Positions 8,599-17,024 of a stretch of DNA of 64,000 nt are shown here, one piece after another (the first letter of the stretch is position 1; each line of letters begins with the position of its first letter). The position numbers and the translations under genes were made by a program. The notes beneath the pieces were generated by a model that did not search any database, was not told where the DNA came from, and saw only the letters and a list, made by a program, of their open reading frames with translations. The stretch comes from Erwinia sp. HDF1-3R (GTDB lineage: Bacteria > Pseudomonadota > Gammaproteobacteria > Enterobacterales > Enterobacteriaceae): NCBI RefSeq assembly GCF_039621855.1, contig NZ_CP155071.1:3782001-3846000 (forward strand). The letters are read 5' to 3'.

Positions 8599-9960
8599 TT
8601 ATCGGCCTGGGAATCCCGGCGGCATCATACCCTTCATGCCGCGCATCATCTTCGCCATACCGCCCTTCTTCATCTTCTTCATCATGCGCTGCATGTCGTC
8701 AAACTGCTTAAGCAAGCGGTTAACGTCCTGCACCTGCATGCCAGAACCTGTTGCAATACGGCGCTTGCGTGAGCCTTTGATAATTTCCGGCTTCTCACGC
8801 TCTTTACGCGTCATGGAGTTAATCATCGCCTCCATACGCACCAGCACCTTATCGTCCATCTGTGACTTCACGTTGTCCGGCAGTTGCCCCATACCCGGCA
8901 GCTTACCCATCAGGCTGGCCATGCCGCCCATGTTACGCATCTGCTTAAGCTGATCCAGAAAGTCGTTCAGATCGAAGCCATCGCCTTTTTTGAGCTTGCT
9001 GGCGAGTTTCTCCGCCTGGGCACGGTCAACTTTGCTTTCGATATCTTCGATCAGCGACAGCACGTCGCCCATGCCTAAGATACGCGAGGCAATACGGTCC
9101 GGGTAGAAGGGTTCCAGCGCGTCGGTTTTCTCACCCACGCCCATAAATTTGATCGGTTTGCCGGTGATATGACGGATAGAGAGGGCCGCACCACCTCGTG
9201 CATCACCGTCGACCTTGGTCAGCACGACACCGGTCAGCGGCAGCGCTTCATTAAACGCTTTTGCCGTATTGGCGGCGTCCTGGCCGGTCATCGCATCGAC
9301 CACAAACAGGGTTTCAACCGGATTAATCGCGGCATGAACCTGTTTGATTTCGTCCATCATGGCTTCGTCAACGTGCAGACGGCCGGCGGTATCCACCAGC
9401 AGCACGTCGTAGAATTTCAGCTTTGCCTGCTGAAGCGCGTTTTTAACAATGTCGACCGGCTTCTGGCTGAGATCGGAAGGGCAGAAATCCACGCCAACCT
9501 GTTCAGCAAGCGTCTCCAGCTGTTTGATCGCCGCCGGGCGATATACGTCGGCCGAGACCACCAGCACTTTTTTCTTGTGCTTTTCGCGCAGGAATTTACC
9601 CAGCTTACCGACGCTGGTGGTTTTACCCGCACCCTGCAGGCCCGCCATCAGGACGACCGCCGGGGGCTGAGCCGCGAGGTTGAGGGTATTATTTTCCGCC
9701 CCCATCGCCACGACCAGCTCGTTCTGGACTATCTTGACGAACTCCTGACCGGGCGTGAGGCTCTTATTGACGTCCTGGCCTACTGCGCGCTCTTTTACGC
9801 GGCCAATAAAGTCCCGCACCACCGGCAGCGCAACGTCCGCCTCAAGCAGCGCCATACGCACTTCACGCAGGGTGTCCTTGATGTTGTCTTCTGTCAGCCT
9901 TCCGCGGCCACTGATATTGCGCAGGGTCTGCGACAATCTGTCGGTTAAATTATCAAACAT
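8599..9960 (-). CDS. ffh: Signal recognition particle protein Ffh (SRP54)
   Basis: Ffh binds 4.5S RNA and signal sequences and delivers ribosomes to FtsY at the membrane. The start at MFDNLTDRLS gives 453 aa, the E. coli length; an in-frame upstream extension to 10002 has no homology support. GTPase motifs are GLQGAGKTTSVGKL (G1), DTAGRL (G3) and LTKVDGDARGG (G4). The Met-rich M domain ends MRGMKGMMPPGFPGR. It is divergent from ypjD. Confidence 0.97.
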   Translation of the reverse strand: MFDNLTDRLSQTLRNISGRGRLTEDNIKDTLREVRMALLEADVALPVVRDFIGRVKERAVGQDVNKSLTPGQEFVKIVQNELVVAMGAENNTLNLAAQPPAVVLMAGLQGAGKTTSVGKLGKFLREKHKKKVLVVSADVYRPAAIKQLETLAEQVGVDFCPSDLSQKPVDIVKNALQQAKLKFYDVLLVDTAGRLHVDEAMMDEIKQVHAAINPVETLFVVDAMTGQDAANTAKAFNEALPLTGVVLTKVDGDARGGAALSIRHITGKPIKFMGVGEKTDALEPFYPDRIASRILGMGDVLSLIEDIESKVDRAQAEKLASKLKKGDGFDLNDFLDQLKQMRNMGGMASLMGKLPGMGQLPDNVKSQMDDKVLVRMEAMINSMTRKEREKPEIIKGSRKRRIATGSGMQVQDVNRLLKQFDDMQRMMKKMKKGGMAKMMRGMKGMMPPGFPGR

Positions 9961-10171
9961 CGTCTCTCGCTCAACGTAATGAGAGGTCGCCAGGCGACAC
10001 AATGGGACGGATTATAACATGAAGCGACCAGGCTGTGTCCCGCAATTGTACGCATTACCAGCGTGGAAGATGGCCGCGAATCTCCGCCTTCATTGTGGAG
10101 ATCGTTTGGAGCCAGCAGCGGCTGGCGCTATACTGCTTTTTTCTTTGTCTTACCGGTAGCTAACATTATTT

Positions 10172-10963
10172 ATGGCCGTTTTTTCGATTGTCGCCCTGTG
10201 CGCCTACTCCTCCAGCCTTGCCCTGATTGTCCCCAGCCTGCTGCGCAAACAGAGCGGCTGGCGTCGACTGGCCGTCATCTCAGCGTTTATTGCGCTGTTT
10301 TGCCACGCCGTAGCGCTGGAGCAGCGGATTTTTGCCATGGGCAGCGGCCAGAATCTGAGCCTGCTGAATATTGCTTCGCTGGTTAGCCTGATTATCTGCG
10401 CGATTATGACCATCGTCGCCTCGCGCAATCGCGGCTGGATACTGCTGCCCATCGTTTACAGCTTCGCGCTGATTAACCTGGCCTTTGCGACCTTTGTGCC
10501 CAATGCCTTTATCACGCATCTGGAAACCACACCGGTCATGCTGGTGCACATCGGTTTTGCGCTATTCGCCTATTCCACGCTAATTATTGCTGCACTTTAT
10601 GCCCTCCAGCTGGCCTGGATAGACTACCTTCTTAAGCATAAGAAGCTGGCATTCAGTAGCGATATCCCCCCGCTGATGACCATCGAACGCAAGATGTTTC
10701 ATATCACGCAGGTGGGCGTGGTGCTGCTGACGCTGGTGCTGTGCACCGGCCTGTTCTATATGCATGATTTATTCAGCCGCGAGAATATCGACAAGGCCGT
10801 TCTGTCCATTCTCGCCTGGTTTGTTTATATCGTTTTACTCTGGGGTCACTACCATGAGGGCTGGCGCGGACGCCGCGTAGCCTGGTTCAACTGTGGCGGC
10901 GCATTGCTGCTGACGATGGCCTACTTTGGTAGCCGGATGCTGCAACACTTCCTGACCTCCTGA
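10172..10963 (+). CDS. ypjD: YpjD, cytochrome c assembly (CcsA/ResC-like) family membrane protein
   Basis: This 263-residue inner membrane protein with about eight hydrophobic segments is equal in length to E. coli YpjD. Conserved parts include QNLSLLNIASLVSLIICAIM, TIVASRNRGW and LLWGHYHEGWRGRRV. The His-rich WGHYHEGWRG end resembles heme-handling CcsA-type proteins, but its function is not established. It is followed at 25 bp by corB, with which it is normally linked. Confidence 0.93.
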   Translation: MAVFSIVALCAYSSSLALIVPSLLRKQSGWRRLAVISAFIALFCHAVALEQRIFAMGSGQNLSLLNIASLVSLIICAIMTIVASRNRGWILLPIVYSFALINLAFATFVPNAFITHLETTPVMLVHIGFALFAYSTLIIAALYALQLAWIDYLLKHKKLAFSSDIPPLMTIERKMFHITQVGVVLLTLVLCTGLFYMHDLFSRENIDKAVLSILAWFVYIVLLWGHYHEGWRGRRVAWFNCGGALLLTMAYFGSRMLQHFLTS

Positions 10964-10988
10964 TCGCTTAATACAAGGAATTCCCTCG

Positions 10989-12275
10989 TTGGAACACGTT
11001 TCAACCACCACACTGATCGTTACGCTGGTCATCATGATTCTGGTCTCGGCCTGGTTCGCCGGCTCCGAAACCGGCATGATGACGCTCAATCGCTACAAGC
11101 TGCGCCATCAGGCCAAAAACGGCAATCGCGCGGCACGTCGCGTAGAAAAACTCCTCCGCCGTCCTGACCGCTTACTCAGTCTGGTGCTGATCGGCAACAA
11201 CCTCGTCAATATCCTGGCGTCGGCGCTGGCCACCATTGTCGGCATGCGTCTCCATGGCGATGAAGGCGTGGCCATTGCCACCGGTATTCTGACCTTCTGC
11301 GTGCTGGTGTTTGCCGAGGTTCTGCCAAAAACAATCGCCGCGCTTTATCCTGAAAAAGTGGCCCTTCCCAGCAGCCTTCTGCTCGGCCCGCTGCAGGTGA
11401 TAATGATGCCGGTGGTCTGGTTGCTCAATACCATCACCCGCATCCTGATGCGCCTGGTCGGCATGAAGACCGACGGTGCCGTTAATTCAGCGCTCAGCAA
11501 GGAAGAGCTGCGAACCATCGTCTACGAGTCCCGCTCGCTGATGTCGCGCCGTAACCAGGACATGCTGCTGTCGGTGCTGGATCTGGAAAAAGTTAACGTT
11601 GATGACATCATGGTGCCGCGCAACGAGATTGTGGGCATCAATATCAATGACGACTGGAAATCCATTGTCCGCCAGCTCACCCACTCGCCGCACGGTCGCA
11701 TCGTGCTCTACCGCGATTCGCTGGATGACACCATCAGCATGCTGCGGGTGCGCGAAGCCTACCGCCTGATGACCGAAAAGAAAGAGTTCACCAAAGAGGT
11801 GATGCTGCGCGCGGCCGATGAAATCTATTACATTCCTGAGGGCACCCCGCTAAACGTTCAGCTGGTGAAATTTCAGCGTAATAAGGAAAAAGTCGGCATG
11901 GTGGTGGACGAGTATGGCGACATCAAAGGCCTGATCACCATTGAAGACATTCTGGAAGAGATTGTGGGCGACTTTACCACCTCAATGTCTCCTACGCTGG
12001 CCGAAGAGGTGATGCCGCAAAATGATGGTTCGGTGCTGATTGAAGGCAGCGCTAACGTGCGTGAACTGAACAAGGCTTTCAACTGGACGCTACCGGAAGA
12101 TGAAGCCCGCACCATTAACGGTATGGTACTGGAAGCGCTGGAGGACATCCCCCTGCCCAATACCACCATACGTATAGGTCACTACGCGATAGATATTCTC
12201 GACGTGCAGGAAAACATGATCAAGCAGGTAAAAATCACGCCCAAAAAATCACTGAAGGAATCGGTAGGATCGTAG
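10989..12275 (+). CDS. corB: CorB/YfjD, CNNM-type transporter with CBS domains
   Basis: The 428-residue protein equals E. coli CorB (YfjD) in length. An N-terminal DUF21/CNNM membrane domain (residues about 1-190) is followed by a CBS pair (VDDIMVPRNEIVGI; GMVVDEYGDIKGLITIEDIL) and a C-terminal CorC_HlyC domain. The family is linked to Mg2+/Co2+ efflux or resistance. The start is TTG at 10989, aligned with the E. coli start, preceded by AAGGAA. The 3' end, including the stop, begins a degenerate 32-bp tandem repeat. Confidence 0.95.
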   Translation: MEHVSTTTLIVTLVIMILVSAWFAGSETGMMTLNRYKLRHQAKNGNRAARRVEKLLRRPDRLLSLVLIGNNLVNILASALATIVGMRLHGDEGVAIATGILTFCVLVFAEVLPKTIAALYPEKVALPSSLLLGPLQVIMMPVVWLLNTITRILMRLVGMKTDGAVNSALSKEELRTIVYESRSLMSRRNQDMLLSVLDLEKVNVDDIMVPRNEIVGININDDWKSIVRQLTHSPHGRIVLYRDSLDDTISMLRVREAYRLMTEKKEFTKEVMLRAADEIYYIPEGTPLNVQLVKFQRNKEKVGMVVDEYGDIKGLITIEDILEEIVGDFTTSMSPTLAEEVMPQNDGSVLIEGSANVRELNKAFNWTLPEDEARTINGMVLEALEDIPLPNTTIRIGHYAIDILDVQENMIKQVKITPKKSLKESVGS

Positions 12276-12350
12276 ATAGCATGCAGATGGTATCGGTGAG
12301 GTCGCAGACAATACACGGATGGAATCGTTAGGGTCACAGATATAACTCAG
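12257..12350 (+). repeat. Degenerate 32-bp tandem repeat across the corB stop codon
   Basis: Three units start at 12257 (GGAATCGGTAGG), 12289 (GGTATCGGTGAGG) and 12321 (GGAATCGTTAGGG). Unit 1 contains the corB TAG stop. Units 1 and 2 match at roughly two thirds of positions; unit 3 is shorter. The pattern looks like an old duplication of the gene's 3' end. Confidence 0.6.
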
Positions 12351-12370
12351 GGGAGCATCGTCTCCCCTGA
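12347..12370. terminator. Hairpin between corB and luxS
   Basis: TCAGGGGAG and CTCCCCTGA form a perfect 9-bp stem with a 6-nt loop in the convergent corB/luxS gap. T runs are weak on both sides, so termination is likely but not certain. A second GC stem (GGGCCGG/CCGGCCC, about 12386-12404) lies next to the luxS stop. Confidence 0.55.
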
Positions 12371-12411
12371 TGAACATAGCTCTCAGGGCCGGTACTGCCG
12401 GCCCCTTCAAA

Positions 12412-12927
12412 CTAGATATGCAGTTCCTTCAGCTTCTCTTTCGGCAGCGCCAGCTCGTCGTTGTGATTCACGCGAATGTCGTTGTCGATGATATGCCGTG
12501 CGATATCCTGCGCTTCATCCAGCGAGTGCATCTGGTAGGTGCCGCACTGATACTCATTCAGCTCAGGGATAGTGCGCTGGTCAGTAACCTTCAGCACATC
12601 CTGCATCGCCTCTTTCCAGGCTTTCGCCACTCGCTGCTCGTCTGGCGTACCAATCAGGCTCATATAGAACCCTGTGCGGCATCCCATAGGTGAAATGTCG
12701 ATAATCTCAACCCCATCACCGTTCAGGTGGTTGCGCATAAAGCCAGCAAACAAATGCTCCAGCGTATGGATACCGCGCTCAGGCATCACTTCTTTGTTCG
12801 GCTTGCAGAAACGCAGATCGAAGACGGTAAGGGTATCGCCATGAGGAGTGTTCATGGTCTTAGCAACGCGAACCGCAGGGGCTGCCATGATAGTGTGATC
12901 AACGGTAAAGCTATCCAGCAATGGCAT
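12412..12927 (-). CDS. luxS: S-ribosylhomocysteine lyase LuxS
   Basis: LuxS cleaves S-ribosylhomocysteine to homocysteine and DPD, the AI-2 precursor, in the activated methyl cycle. The 171-residue protein has the metal-binding motif HTLEH (H54, H58) and the PMGCRTGFY segment with the catalytic cysteine. It lies in the conserved luxS-micA-gshA arrangement, with the gene divergent from the micA sRNA. Confidence 0.98.
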   Translation of the reverse strand: MPLLDSFTVDHTIMAAPAVRVAKTMNTPHGDTLTVFDLRFCKPNKEVMPERGIHTLEHLFAGFMRNHLNGDGVEIIDISPMGCRTGFYMSLIGTPDEQRVAKAWKEAMQDVLKVTDQRTIPELNEYQCGTYQMHSLDEAQDIARHIIDNDIRVNHNDELALPKEKLKELHI

Positions 12928-12965
12928 ATTGTTACCTCAACAAATGAATTTATTTATACAACGAT

Positions 12966-12993
12966 GAAACTTTCTCTGTCGCACCCGGTCTGA
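12966..12993 (+). promoter_or_regulatory. Sigma-E promoter of micA
   Basis: GAAACTT (12966-12972) and TCTGA (12989-12993) are separated by 16 bp, matching the RpoE consensus GGAACTT-N16-TCNNA. The micA 5' end at about 13000 lies 7 bp after the -10 element, as expected. Confidence 0.85.
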
Positions 12994-12999
12994 ATATAT

Positions 13000-13079
13000 G
13001 AAAGACGCGCAATTTTGTTATCATCATCCCTGACATCAGTGATGTTACTTTGGCCACAGTGATGTGGCCATTTTCTTTT
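13000..13079 (+). ncRNA. micA: MicA antisense sRNA (envelope stress)
   Basis: MicA is an Hfq-dependent sRNA that represses outer membrane protein mRNAs such as ompA. The 5' end GAAAGACGCGCA and the TTTGTTATCATCATCCCTG seed region match E. coli MicA closely. The 3' end is a terminator stem GGCCACA-GTGA-TGTGGCC followed by T-rich sequence. It sits between luxS and gshA as in E. coli, with a good sigma-E promoter, and its T tract abuts the gshA stop. Confidence 0.92.
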
Positions 13080-14639
13080 TCAGCTGCGACTCTTCAAAAA
13101 ATCTTCAAAGCTAAGCGTATCACTTTCTTCAATTTCCTGCTGCTTACGGCTGGAGCATTCCGCTTCCTGCGCAAACTGTGATGCATTCAGCACCTCAAGC
13201 GGCTCTTCCGCCAGCTGCTCCCGATACTCTTCCGCCAGCGCCAGTCCCGTTCCGCTGATGCCGTTCTCTTTCATTATGGCCAGTATACGCGCGGAGAAGG
13301 TCAGTTCCGGATCGTCGAATGCGGCAACCAGACGGTCACAGACCTCCTGGTACTGGCGATCGCCCTGCTGGCTGTCCAGCGTCTCTGCCACCCTTCTAAG
13401 GTCCCGGAACAGGGTCTTCCCGGCCTCGGCCAGCGAGATCTGTGCTTCACCGCAGCCTATGCCCAGCATCAGTCCTGGCTTACGTCCTTCCAGAATCACC
13501 CGATTCCAGTTCTCACGCGTACAGAGTAGCTCATCGCTGCTCATTTCCGGCGCTTCGGCCAGCGTACACCAGATCAGGAACAGATCGAGGAAGCGAACCT
13601 GATTCGCATCCACGCCGGTTGGGGAGAACGGATTGATATCCAGGGAGCGCACCTCGATATATTCAATCCCACCGCGCAGCAGCGCATCAGACGGGTTCTC
13701 ACCCGGACGCGTCACGCGCTTAGGGCGTACAGGCGCATAAAGTTCGTTCTCTATCTGCAACACATTCGTGTTGAGCTGTAGCCAGTTGCCCGCAGCATTT
13801 TTGGTGCCCATACGGGCGTATTCTGCCGAAGGCGTTTTAATCGCCGCTTTTAACGCTTTCACATAGCCGGGCAGCTCATTAAAGGTAATACCCAGCCCGC
13901 TTTGCGACTTGTTGGTGTAGCCCAGATCGCTCAGACGCAGCGAGGTCGCATACGGCAGATAAAGTAACCCTTTTTCGGTACGCTCAAACGGCAGCTTAGT
14001 TTCTTTGCCCTGCAGGAAAGAGTCGCAGATCGCCGGTGAGGCACCAAACAGATAGGGGATCAGCCAGCCAAAACGGTAGTAGTTACGGATCAGGCGCAGA
14101 TAGCCATCAGAAATGGCCTCATGGCCGCTTTTCTCGTCCTTGATATCAGCCCATGCCTGCCAGAAAGAGAGCGGCAGAGAGAAGTTATAGTGCACGCCGG
14201 AGATAACCTGCATCAGCGCGCCGTAGCGATTCTTCAGACCCTGACGATAGAGGGTTTTCATCTGCCCGATATTTGACTTGCCGTACTGCGCCAGCTCGAT
14301 CTGGTCGCTGTCCTCGATCATACAGGGCATGCTCATCGGCCACATACGCTCTTCGCCCAACTCACTGGCGGCGTGGCGATGAATATCACGCAGAAACGCC
14401 AGCAGATGATCGATGTTGTCATCAACCGGCGTAATAAATTCCAGCAGCGTTTCAGCAAAGTCGGTGGTGATCCACTTGTGCGTTAAAGCCGAACCCAGCG
14501 ATTTAGGGTGCCCGGTAGTGGCCAGATGGCCATCGGGTCGGACACGCAGCGTTTCACGCTCGATACCGCGACCAATGCCTTTCAGTGCGTCAGGGTGCGC
14601 TTCCAGCCAGGATAGCGCCTGTGATACGTCCGGGATCAA
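13080..14639 (-). CDS. gshA: Glutamate-cysteine ligase GshA
   Basis: GshA catalyses the first step of glutathione synthesis, ATP-dependent ligation of glutamate and cysteine. The 519-residue protein is one residue longer than E. coli GshA. N-terminal [15 protein letters not shown] and [11 protein letters not shown], and [16 protein letters not shown] in the centre, are typical of the proteobacterial GCL type 1 family. In E. coli yqaA lies between gshA and yqaB; here the gap to yqaB is only 81 bp and yqaA is absent. Confidence 0.98.
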   Translation of the reverse strand: MIPDVSQALSWLEAHPDALKGIGRGIERETLRVRPDGHLATTGHPKSLGSALTHKWITTDFAETLLEFITPVDDNIDHLLAFLRDIHRHAASELGEERMWPMSMPCMIEDSDQIELAQYGKSNIGQMKTLYRQGLKNRYGALMQVISGVHYNFSLPLSFWQAWADIKDEKSGHEAISDGYLRLIRNYYRFGWLIPYLFGASPAICDSFLQGKETKLPFERTEKGLLYLPYATSLRLSDLGYTNKSQSGLGITFNELPGYVKALKAAIKTPSAEYARMGTKNAAGNWLQLNTNVLQIENELYAPVRPKRVTRPGENPSDALLRGGIEYIEVRSLDINPFSPTGVDANQVRFLDLFLIWCTLAEAPEMSSDELLCTRENWNRVILEGRKPGLMLGIGCGEAQISLAEAGKTLFRDLRRVAETLDSQQGDRQYQEVCDRLVAAFDDPELTFSARILAIMKENGISGTGLALAEEYREQLAEEPLEVLNASQFAQEAECSSRKQQEIEESDTLSFEDFLKSRS

Positions 14640-14720
14640 ATTGACCTCCCGCTCGGAGAAAATTTATTATTGTTTAGCATAATGTTAACCGCAGCGCCGA
14701 AGATTCGCGAACCACTGCCA

Positions 14721-15296
14721 CTATTTGCCCTGTATGTTGCGAACATCTACGACGTCCATGCCTGCCGCTTTTGCGGCCTGAATGCCAAAATCAGCATCCT
14801 CAAAAACCACGCAGCGCGTGGGAACCACGTTCATCAGCTCGGCACAGCGAATAAAGGTATCCGGCTCAGGCTTGTGTCGCGTCACGTCGTCAGCACCCAC
14901 GATGATATCAAAGTAGTGCCGCAGTCCAACGTGCTGAAGCAGAGCCTCCGCCATTGCATGCTCGCTTCCCGTTCCCACCGCCATCGGGCGACGCCCTTTA
15001 TAGGCTTTCACCACATCAATCAGTGGCAGCGGACGCACGGTATCAAACAGCATCTCTTTTAATGCCGTCGTTTTTTCACCTGCCAGCAAATGCGGATCGA
15101 CATCGCTATGATGGCTGGCAATAATCGCTTCGGCAATACGCCAGGAAGGTGCGCCATTGAGTCCTACCAGAGCCTGCTCGTCGAACGGTAAGCCGTGTCG
15201 GGCAAGAACCGACTGCCAGGCTTTTCGATGCGTCGCCTCGGTATCCAGAATGGTGCCATCCATATCGAATATCAGACCTTCATAACGATCATACAT
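14721..15296 (-). CDS. yqaB: YqaB, HAD-family fructose-1-phosphate phosphatase
   Basis: This HAD hydrolase of 191 aa has the nucleophile motif GLIFDMDGTILDTE, the later motif HKPEPDTF and the acidic motif VFEDADFGIQAA. E. coli YqaB dephosphorylates fructose-1-phosphate and related sugar phosphates. The start MYDRYEG at 15296 matches the E. coli start (MYERYAG); the open frame continues upstream to 15365 without support. Confidence 0.95.
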   Translation of the reverse strand: MYDRYEGLIFDMDGTILDTEATHRKAWQSVLARHGLPFDEQALVGLNGAPSWRIAEAIIASHHSDVDPHLLAGEKTTALKEMLFDTVRPLPLIDVVKAYKGRRPMAVGTGSEHAMAEALLQHVGLRHYFDIIVGADDVTRHKPEPDTFIRCAELMNVVPTRCVVFEDADFGIQAAKAAGMDVVDVRNIQGK

Positions 15297-15675
15297 TGTC
15301 TGTAACACCCTTAATCTGCGAACGATTACTTTAGCGCAAAGCAGGGACTTTGTCGCTGATGGCATGGTTCAGCAAATGCCTTGAAATACTTAGGGATTCT
15401 TATTATCAGATAATGGCGTGAGAATAAGCTCAGAGGCAAACGGCTGGTAAAACAGCGGCATAGCATTAGCTAAAGGGTAATTGAGTCAAATTTGAGGGGG
15501 CTAACAGGGTGAACAATAGGGTATAACCGGGGCAGGATACAGATGTCACCTTAACCGCAGGGAGAGACCTGACTAAAGCTATTTTTGATAATGAAAAGGT
15601 CATGCGACGCTCGCGAATGCGGGCTATTTTGAACCGCTGTAGAACAGGGTCGATGACGTACAGACAAAGGTAAAA
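15297..15675. other. Gap between yqaB and the tRNA cluster
   Basis: About 380 bp without a supported gene. It should hold the end of the tRNA transcript and the yqaB promoter. I see no strong terminator or recognisable RNA. Confidence 0.5.
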
Positions 15676-15752
15676 TGGTGCATCCGGGAGGATTCGAACC
15701 TCCGACCGCTCGGTTCGTAGCCGAGTACTCTATCCAGCTGAGCTACGGATGC
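15676..15752 (-). tRNA. argV: tRNA-Arg (ACG), copy 1
   Basis: The 77-nt gene begins GCATCCGTAGCTCAGCTGG on the - strand, has an ACG anticodon in a CTACGAACC loop, the T-arm GGTTCGAATCC, and encodes CCA. It is identical to the other two copies and to E. coli tRNA-Arg-ACG. The individual symbol is not resolvable. Confidence 0.98.
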
Positions 15753-15846
15753 ATCGGAAAAACAAGGGGGAGATAACGCGACAAACCTGAGGAGATACTG
15801 AAGAAGCTGATAACCCATTTCTACACTGTCTTGCGACGTTTTAGAA

Positions 15847-15923
15847 TGGTGCATCCGGGAGGATTCGAACCTCCGACCGCTCGGTTCGTAGCCGAGTACT
15901 CTATCCAGCTGAGCTACGGATGC
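15847..15923 (-). tRNA. tRNA-Arg (ACG), copy 2
   Basis: Identical 77-nt tRNA-Arg-ACG with encoded CCA, 94 bp upstream of copy 1 on the same strand. Confidence 0.98.
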
Positions 15924-15944
15924 ATTGCAAATTCTGGTATAACG

Positions 15945-16040
15945 CAGGGTGCTAACGACTCACCTTTAAAACAGGGTGCTGACAGCTCACCTTCAAACCC
16001 GGTGTAATACTCTCACCGTTGATACAGGCTGCTAACACCG
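15945..16040. repeat. Degenerate 27-bp repeats between tRNA-Arg copies
   Basis: Units begin at 15945 (CAGGGTGCTAACGACTCACC), 15972 (CAGGGTGCTGACAGCTCACC), 15999 (CCGGTGTAATACTCTCACCG) and 16025 (CAGGCTGCTAACACCG). They lie in the spacer between tRNA copies 2 and 3. Confidence 0.65.
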
Positions 16041-16080
16041 TATCGCCCAACACATTTTCTGCCATCACCTTAATCAGTAA

Positions 16081-16157
16081 TGGTGCATCCGGGAGGATTC
16101 GAACCTCCGACCGCTCGGTTCGTAGCCGAGTACTCTATCCAGCTGAGCTACGGATGC
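16081..16157 (-). tRNA. tRNA-Arg (ACG), copy 3
   Basis: Third identical 77-nt tRNA-Arg-ACG gene with encoded CCA. It lies 3 bp from the end of the tRNA-Ser gene, so the four tRNAs are probably one transcript. Confidence 0.98.
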
Positions 16158-16160
16158 AAA

Positions 16161-16253
16161 TGGCGGTGAGGCGGGGATTCGAACCCCGGATGCAGCTTTT
16201 GACCGCATACTCCCTTAGCAGGGGAGCGCCTTCAGCCTCTCGGCCACCTCACC
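16161..16253 (-). tRNA. serV: tRNA-Ser (GCT)
   Basis: The 93-nt gene has the long variable arm of class II tRNA. On the - strand it starts GGTGAGGTGGCCGAGAGGCT, has the anticodon loop CTGCTAAGG (GCT) and ends in CCA. It is first in the Ser-Arg-Arg-Arg cluster downstream of csrA, as serV-argV-argY-argZ in E. coli. Confidence 0.98.
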
Positions 16254-16553
16254 ATACGCACTCTTGCGAGTTGTGCTTCAGAACGTTGTTTCTGCTCATC
16301 GGCACTGCGTGGCGCACATATTACTTTGGCGGACTTATAAGTCAAACAATTTTTCCCCTTACGTGTTTAATTGCACATTTCGCAGGCGATTGGGGTGTTT
16401 TGACGACAAAAAGAGTGATTTATCAACAATGAAACTGAGGCGGGTCAACAACGAAAGTGACGCAGGCCAACAATCAAAAGCAGGCTGCGAAGGCGACTAC
16501 AGAGGGGAATAAGAGATCAAAGAGGGTGAACGGGAGGGAAAAACAGCAAACCG
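16254..16553. other. Gap between tRNA-Ser and csrA
   Basis: About 300 bp without a gene. It should contain the tRNA promoter on the - strand. I see nothing else I can name. Confidence 0.5.
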
Positions 16554-16555
16554 GT

Positions 16556-16583
16556 AGCGCCTCGCTATAGGCAGCGAGGCGCT
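16556..16583 (-). terminator. csrA terminator
   Basis: AGCGCCTCGCT and AGCGAGGCGCT form an 11-bp stem just after the csrA stop; on the - strand TTTGCTGTTTTT follows at a short distance. Confidence 0.75.
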
Positions 16584-16590
16584 GGATCCG

Positions 16591-16776
16591 TTAGTAACTC
16601 GTTTGCTGAGTTTTTTCGGCCTGAATACGCTGATAGATTTCTTCGCGATGAACCGATACTTCTTTAGGGGCGTTCACACCGATGCGAACCTGGTTCCCTT
16701 TGACACCCAGCACCGTTACAGTCACCTCATCACCGATCATGAGGGTTTCACCAACTCGACGAGTTAGAATAAGCAT
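16591..16776 (-). CDS. csrA: Carbon storage regulator CsrA
   Basis: The 61-residue RNA-binding global regulator binds GGA motifs in leaders to control translation and mRNA stability. [20 protein letters not shown] is invariant among enterobacteria. The ribosome site AAGGAG just before ATG contains a GGA that could serve autoregulation, as in E. coli. It lies between alaS and serV, the usual order. Confidence 0.99.
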   Translation of the reverse strand: MLILTRRVGETLMIGDEVTVTVLGVKGNQVRIGVNAPKEVSVHREEIYQRIQAEKTQQTSY

Positions 16777-17024
16777 TCTTTGCTCCTTGAAAGATTAAAA
16801 GAGTCGGGTCAAGTGTCGCCCGGCATTATCCATCGTATAACGCTAAATGTAGACTATGACAAATACATTACAACTGCACCACCACACCCATACATTATGC
16901 TGATACTTAGTTTAGCCGAAATAGGCACCGTCAACCTGACTTTATGTGTTTTGGCCCGCACCCAATCAGAAAAACGCTGAGGGAATCCCCCTACAGCGCC
17001 TTCTGAGATGCATTTTTATTAGAC

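Noticed and set aside
15624-15854. 76-codon frame on the - strand across a tRNA-Arg gene
   Set aside because: It overlaps a certain tRNA gene; its coding look comes from the tRNA sequence.
15676-16157. Regularly spaced identical units suggesting a CRISPR array
   Set aside because: The identical units are complete tRNA-Arg genes and the spacers differ in length.
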